From: Acidobacteriota bacterium
GTDB lineage: Bacteria; Zixibacteria; MSB-5A5; GN15; FEB-12
Direction of reading: 5' to 3'
Length of the DNA stretch: 64,000 bases
Assembly: GCA_035529075.1 (NCBI GenBank)
Contig: DATKXK010000011.1
Span: 1 to 64,000, forward strand
A model generated the notes under the pieces. That model saw nothing but the letters and a program-made list of their open reading frames with translations. It was not told where the DNA came from and made no database searches. Position numbers and translations under genes: made by a program. The first letter of the stretch is position 1; each line of letters opens with the position of its first letter. Below, one piece after another: positions 1 through 9,941 of this stretch.

Positions 1-2
1 CG

Positions 3-1136
3 CCAATACTGGCGGCTATCGGTCCCAAGGCGGTCCAGGAAGATCAGTTACTGACGTTTGGTATCTCGGCAACCGATGCCGACGAGACAATCCCGGTGCT
101 TACGACCTCGGCTCTTCCGACCGGCGCCTCATTTATAGATAACCTTGACGGGACAGGGACGTTCAGCTGGACACCAGACTTCACTCAAGCCGGTGACCAC
201 TTTGTGACTTTTTACGCCACTGACGACAGTGCGGCTGTTGATTCAGAAATAGTGACCATTGCAGTCGGCCAGGTCAACCTGCCGCCAATACTGGCGGCTA
301 TCGGTCCCAAGGCAGTCCAGGAAGATCAGTTGCTGACGTTTGGTATCTCGGCGACCGATGCCGACGAGACAATCCCGGTGCTTATGACCTCGGCTCTTCC
401 GACCGGTGCCTCATTTATAGACAATCTTGACGGAACAGGGACGTTCAACTGGACGCCTGATTTCACGCAGGCCGGTGACCATTTCGTGACGTTCTACGCT
501 ACTGACGACAGCGCCGTTGTCGACTCTGAAGTCGTGACCATAACCGTCTTCCAGGTTAACGTGCCGCCGATACTTGCCGCCATAGGTCCTCAGTCGGTCT
601 TTGAGGGTCAGTTGCTCACAATCGGCGTTTCGGCAACGGATCTTGACGCGACAATCCCGGTGCTTACGACCTCGACTCTACCGACCGGAGCCTCGTTTAC
701 GGACAATCTTAACGGAACGGGGACGTTCAACTGGACGCCTGATTTCATCCAGTCGGGCGACCACTTTGTCACGTTCTATGCGACTGACGACAGCGCCGCT
801 GTGGACTCGGAAGTTGTCACGATCACGGTAGTCGAGGCCGGTAACCAGACCCCGGTTCTGGCCCCGATCGGTCCCAAGTCCGTGGCCGAGGCGGATCTGC
901 TCAGTTTCTCGGTAAGTGCCAGCGATCCGGATAGCACTATTCCAGCCCTGTCAACCTCGACCCTGCCCGCCGGTGCGAACTTCGTTGACATCGGTGACGG
1001 CACGGGGACGTTCGACTGGATACCGGGCTATGACCAGGCCGGACCGCATGAAGTTACGTTCTACGCCGCCGATGGTTTTGCGGTAGACTCGGAGATTATC
1101 ACGATCACGGTGGTTGACGTCAACCGTCCGCCGGTC
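3..1136 (+). repeat. Tandem 282-bp coding repeats
   Basis: Units begin at 3, 285, 567 and 852. The first two differ at only a handful of bases, mostly synonymous. Later units are more diverged. The same unit recurs in the neighbouring gene from 3286. Confidence 0.85.
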
Positions 1137-2264
1137 GCAGATGCCGGTTTTGATCAGTTTACGGTGCCGGCTAACAGCCCGGTAACGCTCGACGGCACCG
1201 GCTCGTTCGATCCGGACGGCGATGTCATCACGTATCAATGGCTGCAGATCGGCGGCCCGGCGGTTTCGCTGTCCAGCGATACCGCAGCCATGCCGACGTT
1301 CACGCCGGGCATCCCGGATGATTACTTCTTTGAACTGACGGTCAGTGACGGCCCACTGTTCTCCGGGCCCGACACCGTGTTGATAAACGTCGTCAACGGC
1401 GCGCCGCCGCTGGCCGTAAACGACCTGGCCATTCAGATCGTCGGGGACAATATCGATCTCTCGTGGTCGGCCGTGTCCAGCGACACCTCGGGCTTTGCGA
1501 TCACCGTGGACCGCTACGTGGTGTACCGCGGCACCTCGGCGTATTTCAACCCGACGCCGGCCGACTCCATCGGCGCCACGGACGGTGCTCTGCTTAGTCT
1601 GACGGATGACAACATCGGCGGTGTCAACGTCGTCGGCGACACGTTGAATCAGTATTTCTACGTGGTGCAGGTGGTCGATATCTATGGAAACCGTTCGGCG
1701 CCGTCAAACCGCGTCGGCGAGTATGATTACCAGCTTCTGGAGACCGCGACCACGAACTACAACCTGGTAGCAGTGCCGTTTGCCAACACGGGCATTACGA
1801 CCGCGGATGACCTGATCACCGCCATCGGTTCGAGCAACGTGTTCACCGTCAACCAGTTTATCCCCGCGTCGCAAAGCTACCAGTCGCGGTTTGCCGCCGG
1901 TTTCGGCGTAAACTTTGCCGTCATCCCGGGTGGCATTTACCAGGTGAATGCCGCGACCGATACTCTGTTAAGCGTGGCCGGTGATATCCCGGACTCCGGA
2001 ACCGTCAGTTACACGCTGATCACGACGGCCACGACGGACTTTGGGTTCATGATGATCCCGTTTGAATTGGAGAGCGATTTCTCGGTCGCTCAGGATGTCA
2101 TTGATGCCATCCCGGGCGTTCTAAATACACTCAACAACTTCGTTGCCAGTTCGCAGAGCTACGTTTCGCGCTTTGCCGCTGGTTTCGGTACGAACTTTAC
2201 GGTTCGTGCCGGCAAGCCGTACCAGGCAAATGTGGCCACCGATGGCACGTTTCCGGGACCGTAG
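3..2264 (+). CDS. Ig/cadherin-repeat, PKD and FnIII secreted protein (5' truncated by window)
   Basis: The reading frame is open from the first bases, so the true start lies upstream. Visible order: four Ig/cadherin-like units of about 94 residues starting at bases 3, 285, 567 and 852 (PILAAIGPK...FYATDDS...VTI), a PKD-like domain (RPPVADAGFDQF to about base 1400), a fibronectin-III-like segment (about 1410-1725, ending VGEYDYQL), and a C-terminal pair of about 90-residue modules sharing SQSYxSRFAAGFGxNF. The first two units are almost identical in DNA. No dockerin or NYPNPFNP tail is present. It is probably an extracellular adhesin or surface protein. The next gene begins about 50 bp downstream and has the same repeat family, so the two are likely co-transcribed paralogues. 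Function is inferred from domains only. Confidence 0.85.
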   Translation, partial: PILAAIGPKAVQEDQLLTFGISATDADETIPVLTTSALPTGASFIDNLDGTGTFSWTPDFTQAGDHFVTFYATDDSAAVDSEIVTIAVGQVNLPPILAAIGPKAVQEDQLLTFGISATDADETIPVLMTSALPTGASFIDNLDGTGTFNWTPDFTQAGDHFVTFYATDDSAVVDSEVVTITVFQVNVPPILAAIGPQSVFEGQLLTIGVSATDLDATIPVLTTSTLPTGASFTDNLNGTGTFNWTPDFIQSGDHFVTFYATDDSAAVDSEVVTITVVEAGNQTPVLAPIGPKSVAEADLLSFSVSASDPDSTIPALSTSTLPAGANFVDIGDGTGTFDWIPGYDQAGPHEVTFYAADGFAVDSEIITITVVDVNRPPVADAGFDQFTVPANSPVTLDGTGSFDPDGDVITYQWLQIGGPAVSLSSDTAAMPTFTPGIPDDYFFELTVSDGPLFSGPDTVLINVVNGAPPLAVNDLAIQIVGDNIDLSWSAVSSDTSGFAITVDRYVVYRGTSAYFNPTPADSIGATDGALLSLTDDNIGGVNVVGDTLNQYFYVVQVVDIYGNRSAPSNRVGEYDYQLLETATTNYNLVAVPFANTGITTADDLITAIGSSNVFTVNQFIPASQSYQSRFAAGFGVNFAVIPGGIYQVNAATDTLLSVAGDIPDSGTVSYTLITTATTDFGFMMIPFELESDFSVAQDVIDAIPGVLNTLNNFVASSQSYVSRFAAGFGTNFTVRAGKPYQANVATDGTFPGP

Positions 2265-2316
2265 GGAGTAGGTTGGTATGAAAAAAGTTGATTGTAACAT
2301 ATACGGAGGTGCCGCA

Positions 2317-5300
2317 GTGCGGTTTAACAGTAAGTACCTCAGGACGAGTTTATTTCCGGGACTTGTCTTCCTGATAGTGCTGACGTGGTCATCCTCTGCC
2401 TTCGCACAGGGCTCGATTTTCGGCGGCGTCAGCAACTCCGATGCCTCGACTCCGACCAACGGGGAGATCAGCTTCGTCGGCTTCCTCGATGACACCGACG
2501 AGGAGATCAGGATCGAGACCTCGGATGGGGCAGGGTACGACAACGGGAACTGGTTTGATGATTTCCAGAACTATCTGACCGAGGCCCCGTTCAACCCGTA
2601 CGACTACTACTTCTACAATGTGGTCAACGGGGAGGGATATCACCTGTCGGGGTTGATTCCCAACAACTCCTTCCAGCAGGAAGACGTGACGCTGGCGCCC
2701 GACGGCTGGCCGGCCATGCCGGTCGGTCTGACCGGCAGTGCGCTCTCGTCCTCTCGTGTTCTGGTAGAGTGGAACGGCGTACCCGGACTGACCTACCACG
2801 TCTACCGCCGTCTGTCCAGCTCGAACGGCTCGTTCTTCAGGCTTGACAATGCCGCCGGAGATCTGGCCGATCCGGGCGTGACGGACAGCTTCTTTGTGGA
2901 CAACACGGTTGACGGCGTCAGTTCATATGACTACTTCATCATTGCAGAGAACGCCTCGGCCGGCTATTCGCCGCACTCGGCCTTAATCGTGATAAACTCG
3001 GCGAGCCCCGTCGCTCCCGCCATTGCGTCTGTTGACCCGGACAACGGGCCGGCGGTCGGCGGCACGCCTTTCAACGTCTACGGCAGCGGGTTCGACCCGG
3101 GCGGCGTTTCCGTCCAGATCGGCACCTCCACTCCCGTCGCCGGGACGGTCATCTCGCCTTACCACGTCACGGCCACCACGGCGCCCGGCACTATCGGTGC
3201 CGCCGACGTCACCGTTACCAATGATGCCTCCAGTCTGATTTCGAATGCCCTCGCCGGGGCATTTACATACAACGCCAACGCCGTGCCGGTCCTGGCCGCA
3301 ATCGGCCCCGAGTCGATCGACGAAGGCCAGTTGCTGTCGTTCGGCGTTTCGGCATCCGATCCCGACGGGACAATCCCGGTGCTTACGACCTCGGCCCCGC
3401 CGACCGGCGCCTCGTTTACGGATAACCTGGACGGCACCGGCACGTTTACCTGGACGCCCGATTTCACGCAGTCGGGCGACTACTTCGTGACGTTCTACGC
3501 CACGGACGACAGTCTGGCCGTCGACTCGGAAATTGTGACCATCACGGTCAACCACGTCAACCTGGCACCGGTGCTGGCGGCTATCGGCGGCCGGACGGTT
3601 GACGAGGGCCAGCCCCTGACGATTGGCGTTGCCACGACCGATGCCGACGGCACGATTCCGGTACTGACGACCTCGGCTTTACCGACCGGGGCAACATTCA
3701 CGGATAATCTCGACGGTACCGGGACGTTCAACTGGACGCCGGATTTCACGCAGTCCCGCGACCATTTTGTCACGTTCTACGCTACAGATGACAGCGCGGC
3801 TGCTGACTCTGAGATTGTTACGATCACGGTCAACCAGGTGAACCTGGCCCCGGTGCTTGCGGCTATCGGTGCCAAGGCGGTTGCCGAGGACCAGTTGCTG
3901 ACGTTCGGTGTCTCTGCGACCGATGCCGACGGCACGATTCCGGTGCTGACGACTTCGACTTTACCGACCGGGGCAACATTCACGGATAATCTCGACGGGA
4001 CAGGGACGTTCAACTGGACGCCTGATTTCACTCAGTCCCGCGACCATTTTGTCACGTTCTATGCCACTGACGACAGTGCTGTCGTGGACTCTGAAGTCGT
4101 GACGATCACGGTCGGCCAGGTGAACGTGCCGCCGGTGCTTGCGGCCATTGGCGCCCGGACGATTGACGAGGGTCAGATCCTGGCGTTCGGTGTTTCGGCA
4201 ACGGATGCCGACGGTATAATTCCGGTGCTGACAACCTCGGCTCTTCCGACCGGCGCCTCATTTACAGACAATCTTGACGGGACCGGTACGTTCAGCTGGA
4301 CGCCTGACTATTCTCAGTCGGGCGACCACTTTGTAACGTTCTACGCCACGGACGACAGTGCGGCGGTGGATTCGGAGATCGTGACTATTACGGTTAACCA
4401 GGTCAACCTGCCGCCGGAGCTTGCGGTCATCGGCGCCCAGGTGGTCGACGAGGGTCAGTTGCTGACGTTCGGTGTGTCGGCGACCGATCCTGACGCGACG
4501 ATCCCGGTGCTGACGACTTCGACGCTTCCGGCCGGTGCCCTGTTTGCGGATAATCTCGACGGCACCGGCACGTTTAGCTGGACGCCCGATTTCACCCAGT
4601 CCGGGCCGTACGACATTACATTCTACGCTACTGATGACAGCCTGGTCGTGGATTCCGAGTTGGTGATCGTCACCGTCAATCACGTGAATCTGCCGCCGGA
4701 GCTTGCTCTTATTGGTCCGCAGGCGGTCGCCGAGGGCGAGTTGCTGGCGTTCGTGACGTCGGCTTCGGACCCCGACGGCGATATACCGGTGATGACCAGC
4801 ACGGCTTTGCCGGGCACGGCAACCTATATTGACAACGGCGACGGTACCGGCGCATTCAACTGGCAGACCACCTTCGCCGACTCCGGCTCCTACACGGTGA
4901 CGTTTTACGCGACCGATGCCGTTGATCCGCTTGCCGTTGATTCCGAGGTGGTGACAATAAGTATTGGCGAGGTGGGCAACCACTCGCCGGTCCTGACCCC
5001 TATTGCCGACACTACCGTCGCGGAAGGCTCTAACCTGGCTTTCACGGTCACGGCGTCGGATTCCGATCTTGAGATTCCGTCACTTTCGGCCTCCGGCCTG
5101 CCGGCCAACGCCACCTTTACGGACAACCTTGACGGTACCGGCCTGTTCGACTTCAACCCGGATCTCACGCAATCAGGCGTTTATCCGGTCGTCTTCAAGG
5201 CCGTCGACGCCGCGCTCGAGGTCGACTCGGCAGTCGTACAGATCACCGTCACGGAGACGAATCAGCTTCCGGTGCTGGCCGCGATCGGCCCCCGGACGGT

Positions 5301-8300
5301 TCTCGAGAACGACACCCTGAGATTCCTCGTCAGTGCCACCGACGGAGACGGCACGGTGCCGCTCCTGACGACCGGTGTTCTGCCCGCCGGGGCGGTGTTC
5401 ACTGACAGCCTTAACGGCAGCGGTTTGTTTGAGTGGGTGCCTGATTTCACGCAGGCCGCACCATACGACGTGATGTTCTACGCTACTGACGCCGTTTACG
5501 CGACTGACATTGATTCAGAGCTTGTTGTCGTAACCGTCGACGAGGCGGGTAACCAGCCGCCGGTGCTGGCGGCGATAGGGCCGCAGACGGTGGCCGAGGG
5601 CGACAGCCTGATTCTTACTATTACCGCGACCGATCCGGACGGGATTCCGCCGACTATGTTGGCTCTGGATGTCCCGGCTAACGCCACCTTCCTGGACAAC
5701 GGCGACGGCACCGGCTTGTTCGAGTTCGGGCCGGACTTCTACCAGTCCGGACCGTACTCGGTGACTTTCATCGCCGATGACGGCCTGCTGGCCGACTCCG
5801 AGGTGGTCGATATCACCGTCAACGAGGTTGGCAACGTGCCGCCGGTCTTTGATCCCATCGCCGATACCACGGTGGCTGAAGGAGCGACCCTGGTCATGAC
5901 CGTCAGCGCGGTTGACCCCGACGGCGGCACTATCTTCCCCGCCCTGTCGGTCAGTACCGCCCTGAACAATTACACCTTTGTGGACAACCATGACGGCACC
6001 GGAGCCTTTACTTACTCTCCCGACTTCGTGAGCGCCGGTGCAGATTCCGTGTTCTTCTTTGCCGTCGACTACGGGACTCCGCAGCAGAGTTCATCGGTCG
6101 GCATCGAGATCACGACCGCCGATGTCAATCAGCCGCCCGTGTGGGCCGAAGCCGGTCCGTTCGGCGTCTCCATCGGCGAAACCCTCGTGTTTACCGTGAG
6201 CGCTTCCGATACCACGGACCCGATTACGATACACCGTCTTTTCCTCTCGGTGCTGTCCACTCCGCCCAACGCCTCGTTTGCGGACAACGCGGACGGAACC
6301 GGAACCTTCACGTTCGCCCCGGACGCCTCGCAGGCGGGGCTGCTAACGGTCACCTTCCTTGCCGTGGATCTGGGCATTCCGATGCAGTCGGCGTCGCTGG
6401 CCGTGGACATTACGGTCGCGGTGGAGAACATTCCGCCCATACTGGATTCGATCGGTCCGCAGACGGTGGTCGAGGGTGACATTCTCCTGGTCAACGTGTC
6501 GGCCGCCGATCCGGACGGCCCGCCGCCGCAATTGCTCGCCGATAAGATGCCGAACAACTCCAGTTTCGACGATAACGGTGACGGCACGGGTGTCTTTACC
6601 TTCTTCCCGAACTACGTGCAAGCCGGTCTGGCCAGCGTGACGATAAAGGCCTACGACGGCTTTGCAATCGATAAAGAAGTTATCCTGATTCAGATATACG
6701 AGGCCGGCGACCAGGCTCCGGTGTTTGACTCCGTGCCGTCGGCGTCGGTCACTGAAGGCGAAACGGCGACGCTTGTCATCACCGCCTACGACCCGGACGA
6801 GATAGGTGTCAGTCTCTCCGCTGACGATGCCACCATGCCCGAGTTTGCCTCGTTCTCGGACGACGGTGGCGGTGTCGGTACCTTCACCCTGACGCCGTTG
6901 TTTGCCGATGCCGGCACGTACCCGATTGACGTGATCGCGGATGACGGCAGCATGGCCGATACCGTTACGGTCACCGTCACCGTCATTGAGGCCGGCAACC
7001 AGCATCCGTTCCTCGATCCAATAACCGCCGAGCAGACCATCCCTGAGAAGGCGACGGTGGCCTTTACCGTGACCGCCTACGACCTGGATGAGACCTTCCC
7101 CATCCTGTCGACCTCGCTGCTTCCGGCCAACGCCACGTTCACCGACAACAATGACGGCTCCGGTGACTTCTCCTTCACGCCCGACTTCGATCAGGAGGGC
7201 GTGCACGAAATCACCTTCTACGCCACCGATAACATCGAGACTGATTCGGCGCTGGTGACTATCACGGTCACGGACAATAACCAATTGCCGTTCGTTTACC
7301 CGACCGGCGGCCGGACCCTCTACGAAGGCGACACCCTCATCTACGAGGTTACGTCGTTCGATGCCGACGGCTCGACACCCTTTGTGGATGCGTTCCTGTC
7401 CGGTACGGCGGATTCGTTGCCGCCGAACATGACGTTTGTCGACAATCGGGACCTGACCGGTACCCTGACGTTTATGCCGGACTACCTGCAGGGCGGCCCG
7501 GCCAGCAACCCGGAGCTGTATAATATCGTGTTCAGCGTTGCTGACGAGCGGTATCCCACCGTGATCCAGACCTCCGGCACGGTGACCTTCCAGGTCATTG
7601 ACCGTAACGCGCCTCCGGAAATCGCACTGCCTGACGGCCCCGGCCCCTATTCCGTGACGGAGGGAGCCACCCTCTCCTTTACCGTCGGGGCCACTGATCT
7701 CGATAGTTCGATGGATCCGTTGATTTTCGCCACCGACATACCGCCAAACGCCACGTTTGAGGGCACTTCGAGCATTAAGGAGTTCGTGTTCACTCCGGAT
7801 TACACTCAGGCGGGCACCTATTTCGTGACGTTCTGGGCCTATGACGATGATGGTGACCTTGACACGGAGGTTGTGCAGATCGACGTGCTCGAAGCCGGGA
7901 ACCAGGCCCCGGTCTTCACGTCCGTGCTCGAAGAGTTCAGAAATGTGCCGGTCAACACCCTGTCTCAGATTGTCGTGACCGCCGTCGATCCTGACCTGGA
8001 TCCGGTGATACTGACGGCCGAGCCGATATGGGTGAACATGTACGCATCCTTTGTCGATGCCGGCAACGGCACCGGCACCTACTCCGTCATGCCTGATCCG
8101 CTCGACGTCGATTCCGTTTACCCGGTCAGTTTTGTGGTCACTGATCCTTCCGGTCTGACCGATACGATCACCACCAGCCTGAGGGTAGTGACGGTGCTCA
8201 GAGGCGACCTTGATGACAACAGCACCTATACGATGAACGACCTGGCCTGGCTGATCGCCTACCTGTTCCGGGATGGCCCGGTGCCGGCCACCGTGGAGGC

Positions 8301-8394
8301 GGCGGACGTTGACGGTGACGGCGACGTCAACGTCGGGGATGTCACCTACCTTATTAAATTCCTCTACTACTACGGTCCGGCGCCACCGAACTAA
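2317..8394 (+). CDS. Giant secreted Ig/cadherin-repeat protein with C-terminal dockerin
   Basis: I chose GTG 2317 because GGAGG at 2305-2309 sits 7 bp before it and the product then begins with a compact signal peptide (LFPGLVFLIVLTWSSSAFAQ). The in-frame ATG 2278 has only a weak site and would add 13 residues. Domain order: signal peptide, a roughly 240-residue N-terminal region with an FnIII-like part, an IPT/TIG-like domain (ASVDPDNGPAVGGTPFNVYG), about 17 Ig/cadherin-like units of 90-100 residues (each with an xEGxxLxFxVxAxDxD start and an FxxDxxDGTGxFxxxPD core), then a dockerin-like tail with two EF-hand-type loops (DLDDNSTYTMNDLAWLIAYL and DVDGDGDVNVGDVTYLIKFL). The calcium-rich repeats suggest a long rod on the cell surface. 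The dockerin suggests docking to a cohesin-bearing partner; a cohesin-like protein is encoded at 37.5 kb. Ligand unknown. Confidence 0.9.
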   Translation: MRFNSKYLRTSLFPGLVFLIVLTWSSSAFAQGSIFGGVSNSDASTPTNGEISFVGFLDDTDEEIRIETSDGAGYDNGNWFDDFQNYLTEAPFNPYDYYFYNVVNGEGYHLSGLIPNNSFQQEDVTLAPDGWPAMPVGLTGSALSSSRVLVEWNGVPGLTYHVYRRLSSSNGSFFRLDNAAGDLADPGVTDSFFVDNTVDGVSSYDYFIIAENASAGYSPHSALIVINSASPVAPAIASVDPDNGPAVGGTPFNVYGSGFDPGGVSVQIGTSTPVAGTVISPYHVTATTAPGTIGAADVTVTNDASSLISNALAGAFTYNANAVPVLAAIGPESIDEGQLLSFGVSASDPDGTIPVLTTSAPPTGASFTDNLDGTGTFTWTPDFTQSGDYFVTFYATDDSLAVDSEIVTITVNHVNLAPVLAAIGGRTVDEGQPLTIGVATTDADGTIPVLTTSALPTGATFTDNLDGTGTFNWTPDFTQSRDHFVTFYATDDSAAADSEIVTITVNQVNLAPVLAAIGAKAVAEDQLLTFGVSATDADGTIPVLTTSTLPTGATFTDNLDGTGTFNWTPDFTQSRDHFVTFYATDDSAVVDSEVVTITVGQVNVPPVLAAIGARTIDEGQILAFGVSATDADGIIPVLTTSALPTGASFTDNLDGTGTFSWTPDYSQSGDHFVTFYATDDSAAVDSEIVTITVNQVNLPPELAVIGAQVVDEGQLLTFGVSATDPDATIPVLTTSTLPAGALFADNLDGTGTFSWTPDFTQSGPYDITFYATDDSLVVDSELVIVTVNHVNLPPELALIGPQAVAEGELLAFVTSASDPDGDIPVMTSTALPGTATYIDNGDGTGAFNWQTTFADSGSYTVTFYATDAVDPLAVDSEVVTISIGEVGNHSPVLTPIADTTVAEGSNLAFTVTASDSDLEIPSLSASGLPANATFTDNLDGTGLFDFNPDLTQSGVYPVVFKAVDAALEVDSAVVQITVTETNQLPVLAAIGPRTVLENDTLRFLVSATDGDGTVPLLTTGVLPAGAVFTDSLNGSGLFEWVPDFTQAAPYDVMFYATDAVYATDIDSELVVVTVDEAGNQPPVLAAIGPQTVAEGDSLILTITATDPDGIPPTMLALDVPANATFLDNGDGTGLFEFGPDFYQSGPYSVTFIADDGLLADSEVVDITVNEVGNVPPVFDPIADTTVAEGATLVMTVSAVDPDGGTIFPALSVSTALNNYTFVDNHDGTGAFTYSPDFVSAGADSVFFFAVDYGTPQQSSSVGIEITTADVNQPPVWAEAGPFGVSIGETLVFTVSASDTTDPITIHRLFLSVLSTPPNASFADNADGTGTFTFAPDASQAGLLTVTFLAVDLGIPMQSASLAVDITVAVENIPPILDSIGPQTVVEGDILLVNVSAADPDGPPPQLLADKMPNNSSFDDNGDGTGVFTFFPNYVQAGLASVTIKAYDGFAIDKEVILIQIYEAGDQAPVFDSVPSASVTEGETATLVITAYDPDEIGVSLSADDATMPEFASFSDDGGGVGTFTLTPLFADAGTYPIDVIADDGSMADTVTVTVTVIEAGNQHPFLDPITAEQTIPEKATVAFTVTAYDLDETFPILSTSLLPANATFTDNNDGSGDFSFTPDFDQEGVHEITFYATDNIETDSALVTITVTDNNQLPFVYPTGGRTLYEGDTLIYEVTSFDADGSTPFVDAFLSGTADSLPPNMTFVDNRDLTGTLTFMPDYLQGGPASNPELYNIVFSVADERYPTVIQTSGTVTFQVIDRNAPPEIALPDGPGPYSVTEGATLSFTVGATDLDSSMDPLIFATDIPPNATFEGTSSIKEFVFTPDYTQAGTYFVTFWAYDDDGDLDTEVVQIDVLEAGNQAPVFTSVLEEFRNVPVNTLSQIVVTAVDPDLDPVILTAEPIWVNMYASFVDAGNGTGTYSVMPDPLDVDSVYPVSFVVTDPSGLTDTITTSLRVVTVLRGDLDDNSTYTMNDLAWLIAYLFRDGPVPATVEAADVDGDGDVNVGDVTYLIKFLYYYGPAPPN
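3286..4977 (+). repeat. Six in-phase 282-bp coding repeats inside the giant gene
   Basis: Units start at 3286, 3568, 3850, 4132, 4414 and 4696, exactly 282 bp apart. They are highly similar to each other and to the units at 3-850, while the 11 later units in the gene are much more diverged and vary in length. This points to recent duplication or homogenisation of one block. Confidence 0.8.
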
Positions 8395-8428
8395 TCGGTC
8401 GTCGGCAACTCCTCAGAGACTGCTCTGG

Positions 8429-8462
8429 CAGGACCGCCCCCGCAAGGGGGCGGTCCTGGTTT
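8429..8462 (+). terminator. GC-rich hairpin after the giant gene
   Basis: A 13-bp perfect stem (8429-8441 with 8446-8458) closes a GCAA tetraloop. It is followed only by GTTT, so termination by intrinsic hairpin is plausible but the U-tract is weak. Confidence 0.55.
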
Positions 8463-8671
8463 GGCTCCGATGGCCCCATCGAGGCCCCGGACCGCGCGGA
8501 CCGCAGCCGAAACTTACCGCCGATGACGCGGCCTGCCGCAGAGTGCCTCCGGCACCCGGCGCCGCCGCCGGGCCGTGGTGAAGGCGGACTCTGAGCACGG
8601 CTGCCGGCCTGCAAACCGGCCGCCATTTGTCCCCAACCTTCCTTTTATTGGCCAGGCTCGGAGTTTTTTTA
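8459..8671. other. Gene-free GC-rich stretch
   Basis: The gap between the giant gene and the next gene is about 450 bp in total. Apart from the hairpin, and the promoter at 8672-8700, this part is very GC-rich with short inverted repeats (for example GCCGG at 8603 with CCGGC at 8616). I see no convincing gene in it. Confidence 0.4.
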
Positions 8672-8700
8672 TTGACTGCCCTGCCCGACGGGGGTATTGT
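8672..8700 (+). promoter_or_regulatory. Sigma-70-type promoter
   Basis: TTGACT (8672-8677), a 17-bp spacer and TATTGT (8695-8700) lie in an otherwise GC-rich region, preceded by a T-rich stretch. It would give a leader of about 140 nt for the gene at 8847. Confidence 0.6.
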
Positions 8701-8846
8701 TCGCCGGAGAAGCAATGTCTGCTTGAGGCAGGCCAATACCGCATGCGGTACGTGAGGAGGTGAGGCTTACTGAGACTAAGCTAAATGACGCTGAAATGGA
8801 TTTTCAACTGAATGACGATGTGAATATGGATGGAGGCTCAGATCAC

Positions 8847-9725
8847 ATGAAGCTTAAATTGTTAATGGTCTTTTTTTCCATTTTGTTGCTAGCCGGAGCG
8901 GTTTCCGCCCAGGTAACGAGTGTGTCGATTGATACAGTGACTAATCTCTGGAACGTCGACACGCTTAAAGCCGGCGAAACCCACAAGGTATACATCCATC
9001 TGACCAACTTCAGTAGCTTCAGCTACAACGTCTCCAACGGTTTTGTCGTCTACTCGCCTGATGGCGCCGGTTGGTCCGGTCTTGCAGGCGGCTTTCTCCC
9101 GACGCTGACCAAGGCTGATAATTTCGATGTCGTTTACTCAATCAACGTCTTCGATACTGATGGTAGCAGGGACTCGGTCGGTTTCGCCGGCGCCGCGGGG
9201 GCGGATGGGGACGCGCTTTTTATAACCTTCGACGACACCGCGTGGACAGTGACCTTTACTACAAGCATCGAGGATACTACCAAGACAATCTGCATCGACA
9301 GTTGTGGTTTTGATCCGACTAACACATGGTCCTGGGCGCCTCGCCCCTCGGGCACGAAGATCAAACCGGACTGGTCGGGGCCGTATTGCTGGACGCTGTA
9401 CAACGTTGTCACGGATGTACCTGACGGCGCGGCACCGCTGCCGGACAAATTCGCGCTGGCTCAGAACTATCCCAACCCCTTCAACCCCAAGACGGCCATA
9501 AAGTTTGACGTGCCGTATGAGACCCACGTCAAGCTGACCGTTTTCAACATGCTGGGCCAGGAGGTCATTACCCTGGTGGACGAGGTAGTGCCGCCGCAAT
9601 TCGGCAAGCAGGTTGAATGGGACGGCCGTTCGGCTAGCGGCCGAACAGTGGCTTCAGGTGTGTATTTCTACAAGCTGGAGACCGACTCGTTCGTGCAGAC
9701 CAGAAAGATGGCATTGCTCAAGTAA
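8847..9725 (+). CDS. Secreted protein with FlgD-like (type IX-type) C-terminal sorting domain
   Basis: ATG 8847 is preceded by GGAGG at 8832-8836 and starts a clean signal peptide (MKLKLLMVFFSILLLAGAVSAQ). Upstream in-frame starts would add a hydrophilic 29-residue extension. Mature residues 23 to about 200 form a beta-rich domain with no family I recognise; it has one tight cysteine pair (TICIDSCGF). The last 85 residues are a FlgD-Ig-like sorting domain: LAQNYPNPFNP, VFNMLGQEV, SGVYFYKLETDSF, ending KMALLK. Such tails direct outer-membrane export and anchoring in FCB-group bacteria. The gene has its own promoter and terminator, so it is probably monocistronic. The passenger's function is unknown. 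Confidence 0.88.
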   Translation: MKLKLLMVFFSILLLAGAVSAQVTSVSIDTVTNLWNVDTLKAGETHKVYIHLTNFSSFSYNVSNGFVVYSPDGAGWSGLAGGFLPTLTKADNFDVVYSINVFDTDGSRDSVGFAGAAGADGDALFITFDDTAWTVTFTTSIEDTTKTICIDSCGFDPTNTWSWAPRPSGTKIKPDWSGPYCWTLYNVVTDVPDGAAPLPDKFALAQNYPNPFNPKTAIKFDVPYETHVKLTVFNMLGQEVITLVDEVVPPQFGKQVEWDGRSASGRTVASGVYFYKLETDSFVQTRKMALLK

Positions 9726-9748
9726 CAACTTGGAATGAGCATCTTGGC

Positions 9749-9775
9749 AACCCCCCGTTCGCGGGGGGTTTTTTT
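9749..9775 (+). terminator. Intrinsic terminator
   Basis: Stem AACCCCCCG/CGGGGGGTT around a TTCG tetraloop, followed by an uninterrupted T7 run. It closes the FlgD-tail gene. Confidence 0.9.
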
Positions 9776-9855
9776 ATGCAGTAGAGACGACGAAGGCAAT
9801 CCGGGCGGTGCGGGCAGGTTATGTTGCTTCATGGCAACGGGTTACAAGATTTTTA

Positions 9856-9884
9856 TTGACATCATGGTCTGATTTAAGTATGAT
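9856..9884 (+). promoter_or_regulatory. Near-consensus sigma-70 promoter
   Basis: TTGACA (9856-9861), a 17-bp spacer and TATGAT (9879-9884), with an AT-rich flank. It drives the GH35-like gene from about 9891, giving a leader of about 50 nt. Confidence 0.85.
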
Positions 9885-9941
9885 AATAACTCACCCTGCA
9901 CTTGATGGCGTGTCGTAACCTCTTGATTTACAGGGAGTTAT

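Noticed and set aside
3-4977. Regular repeats as a possible CRISPR array
   Set aside because: Units are 282 bp, in frame and code for Ig-like domains; there are no short direct repeats with unique spacers.
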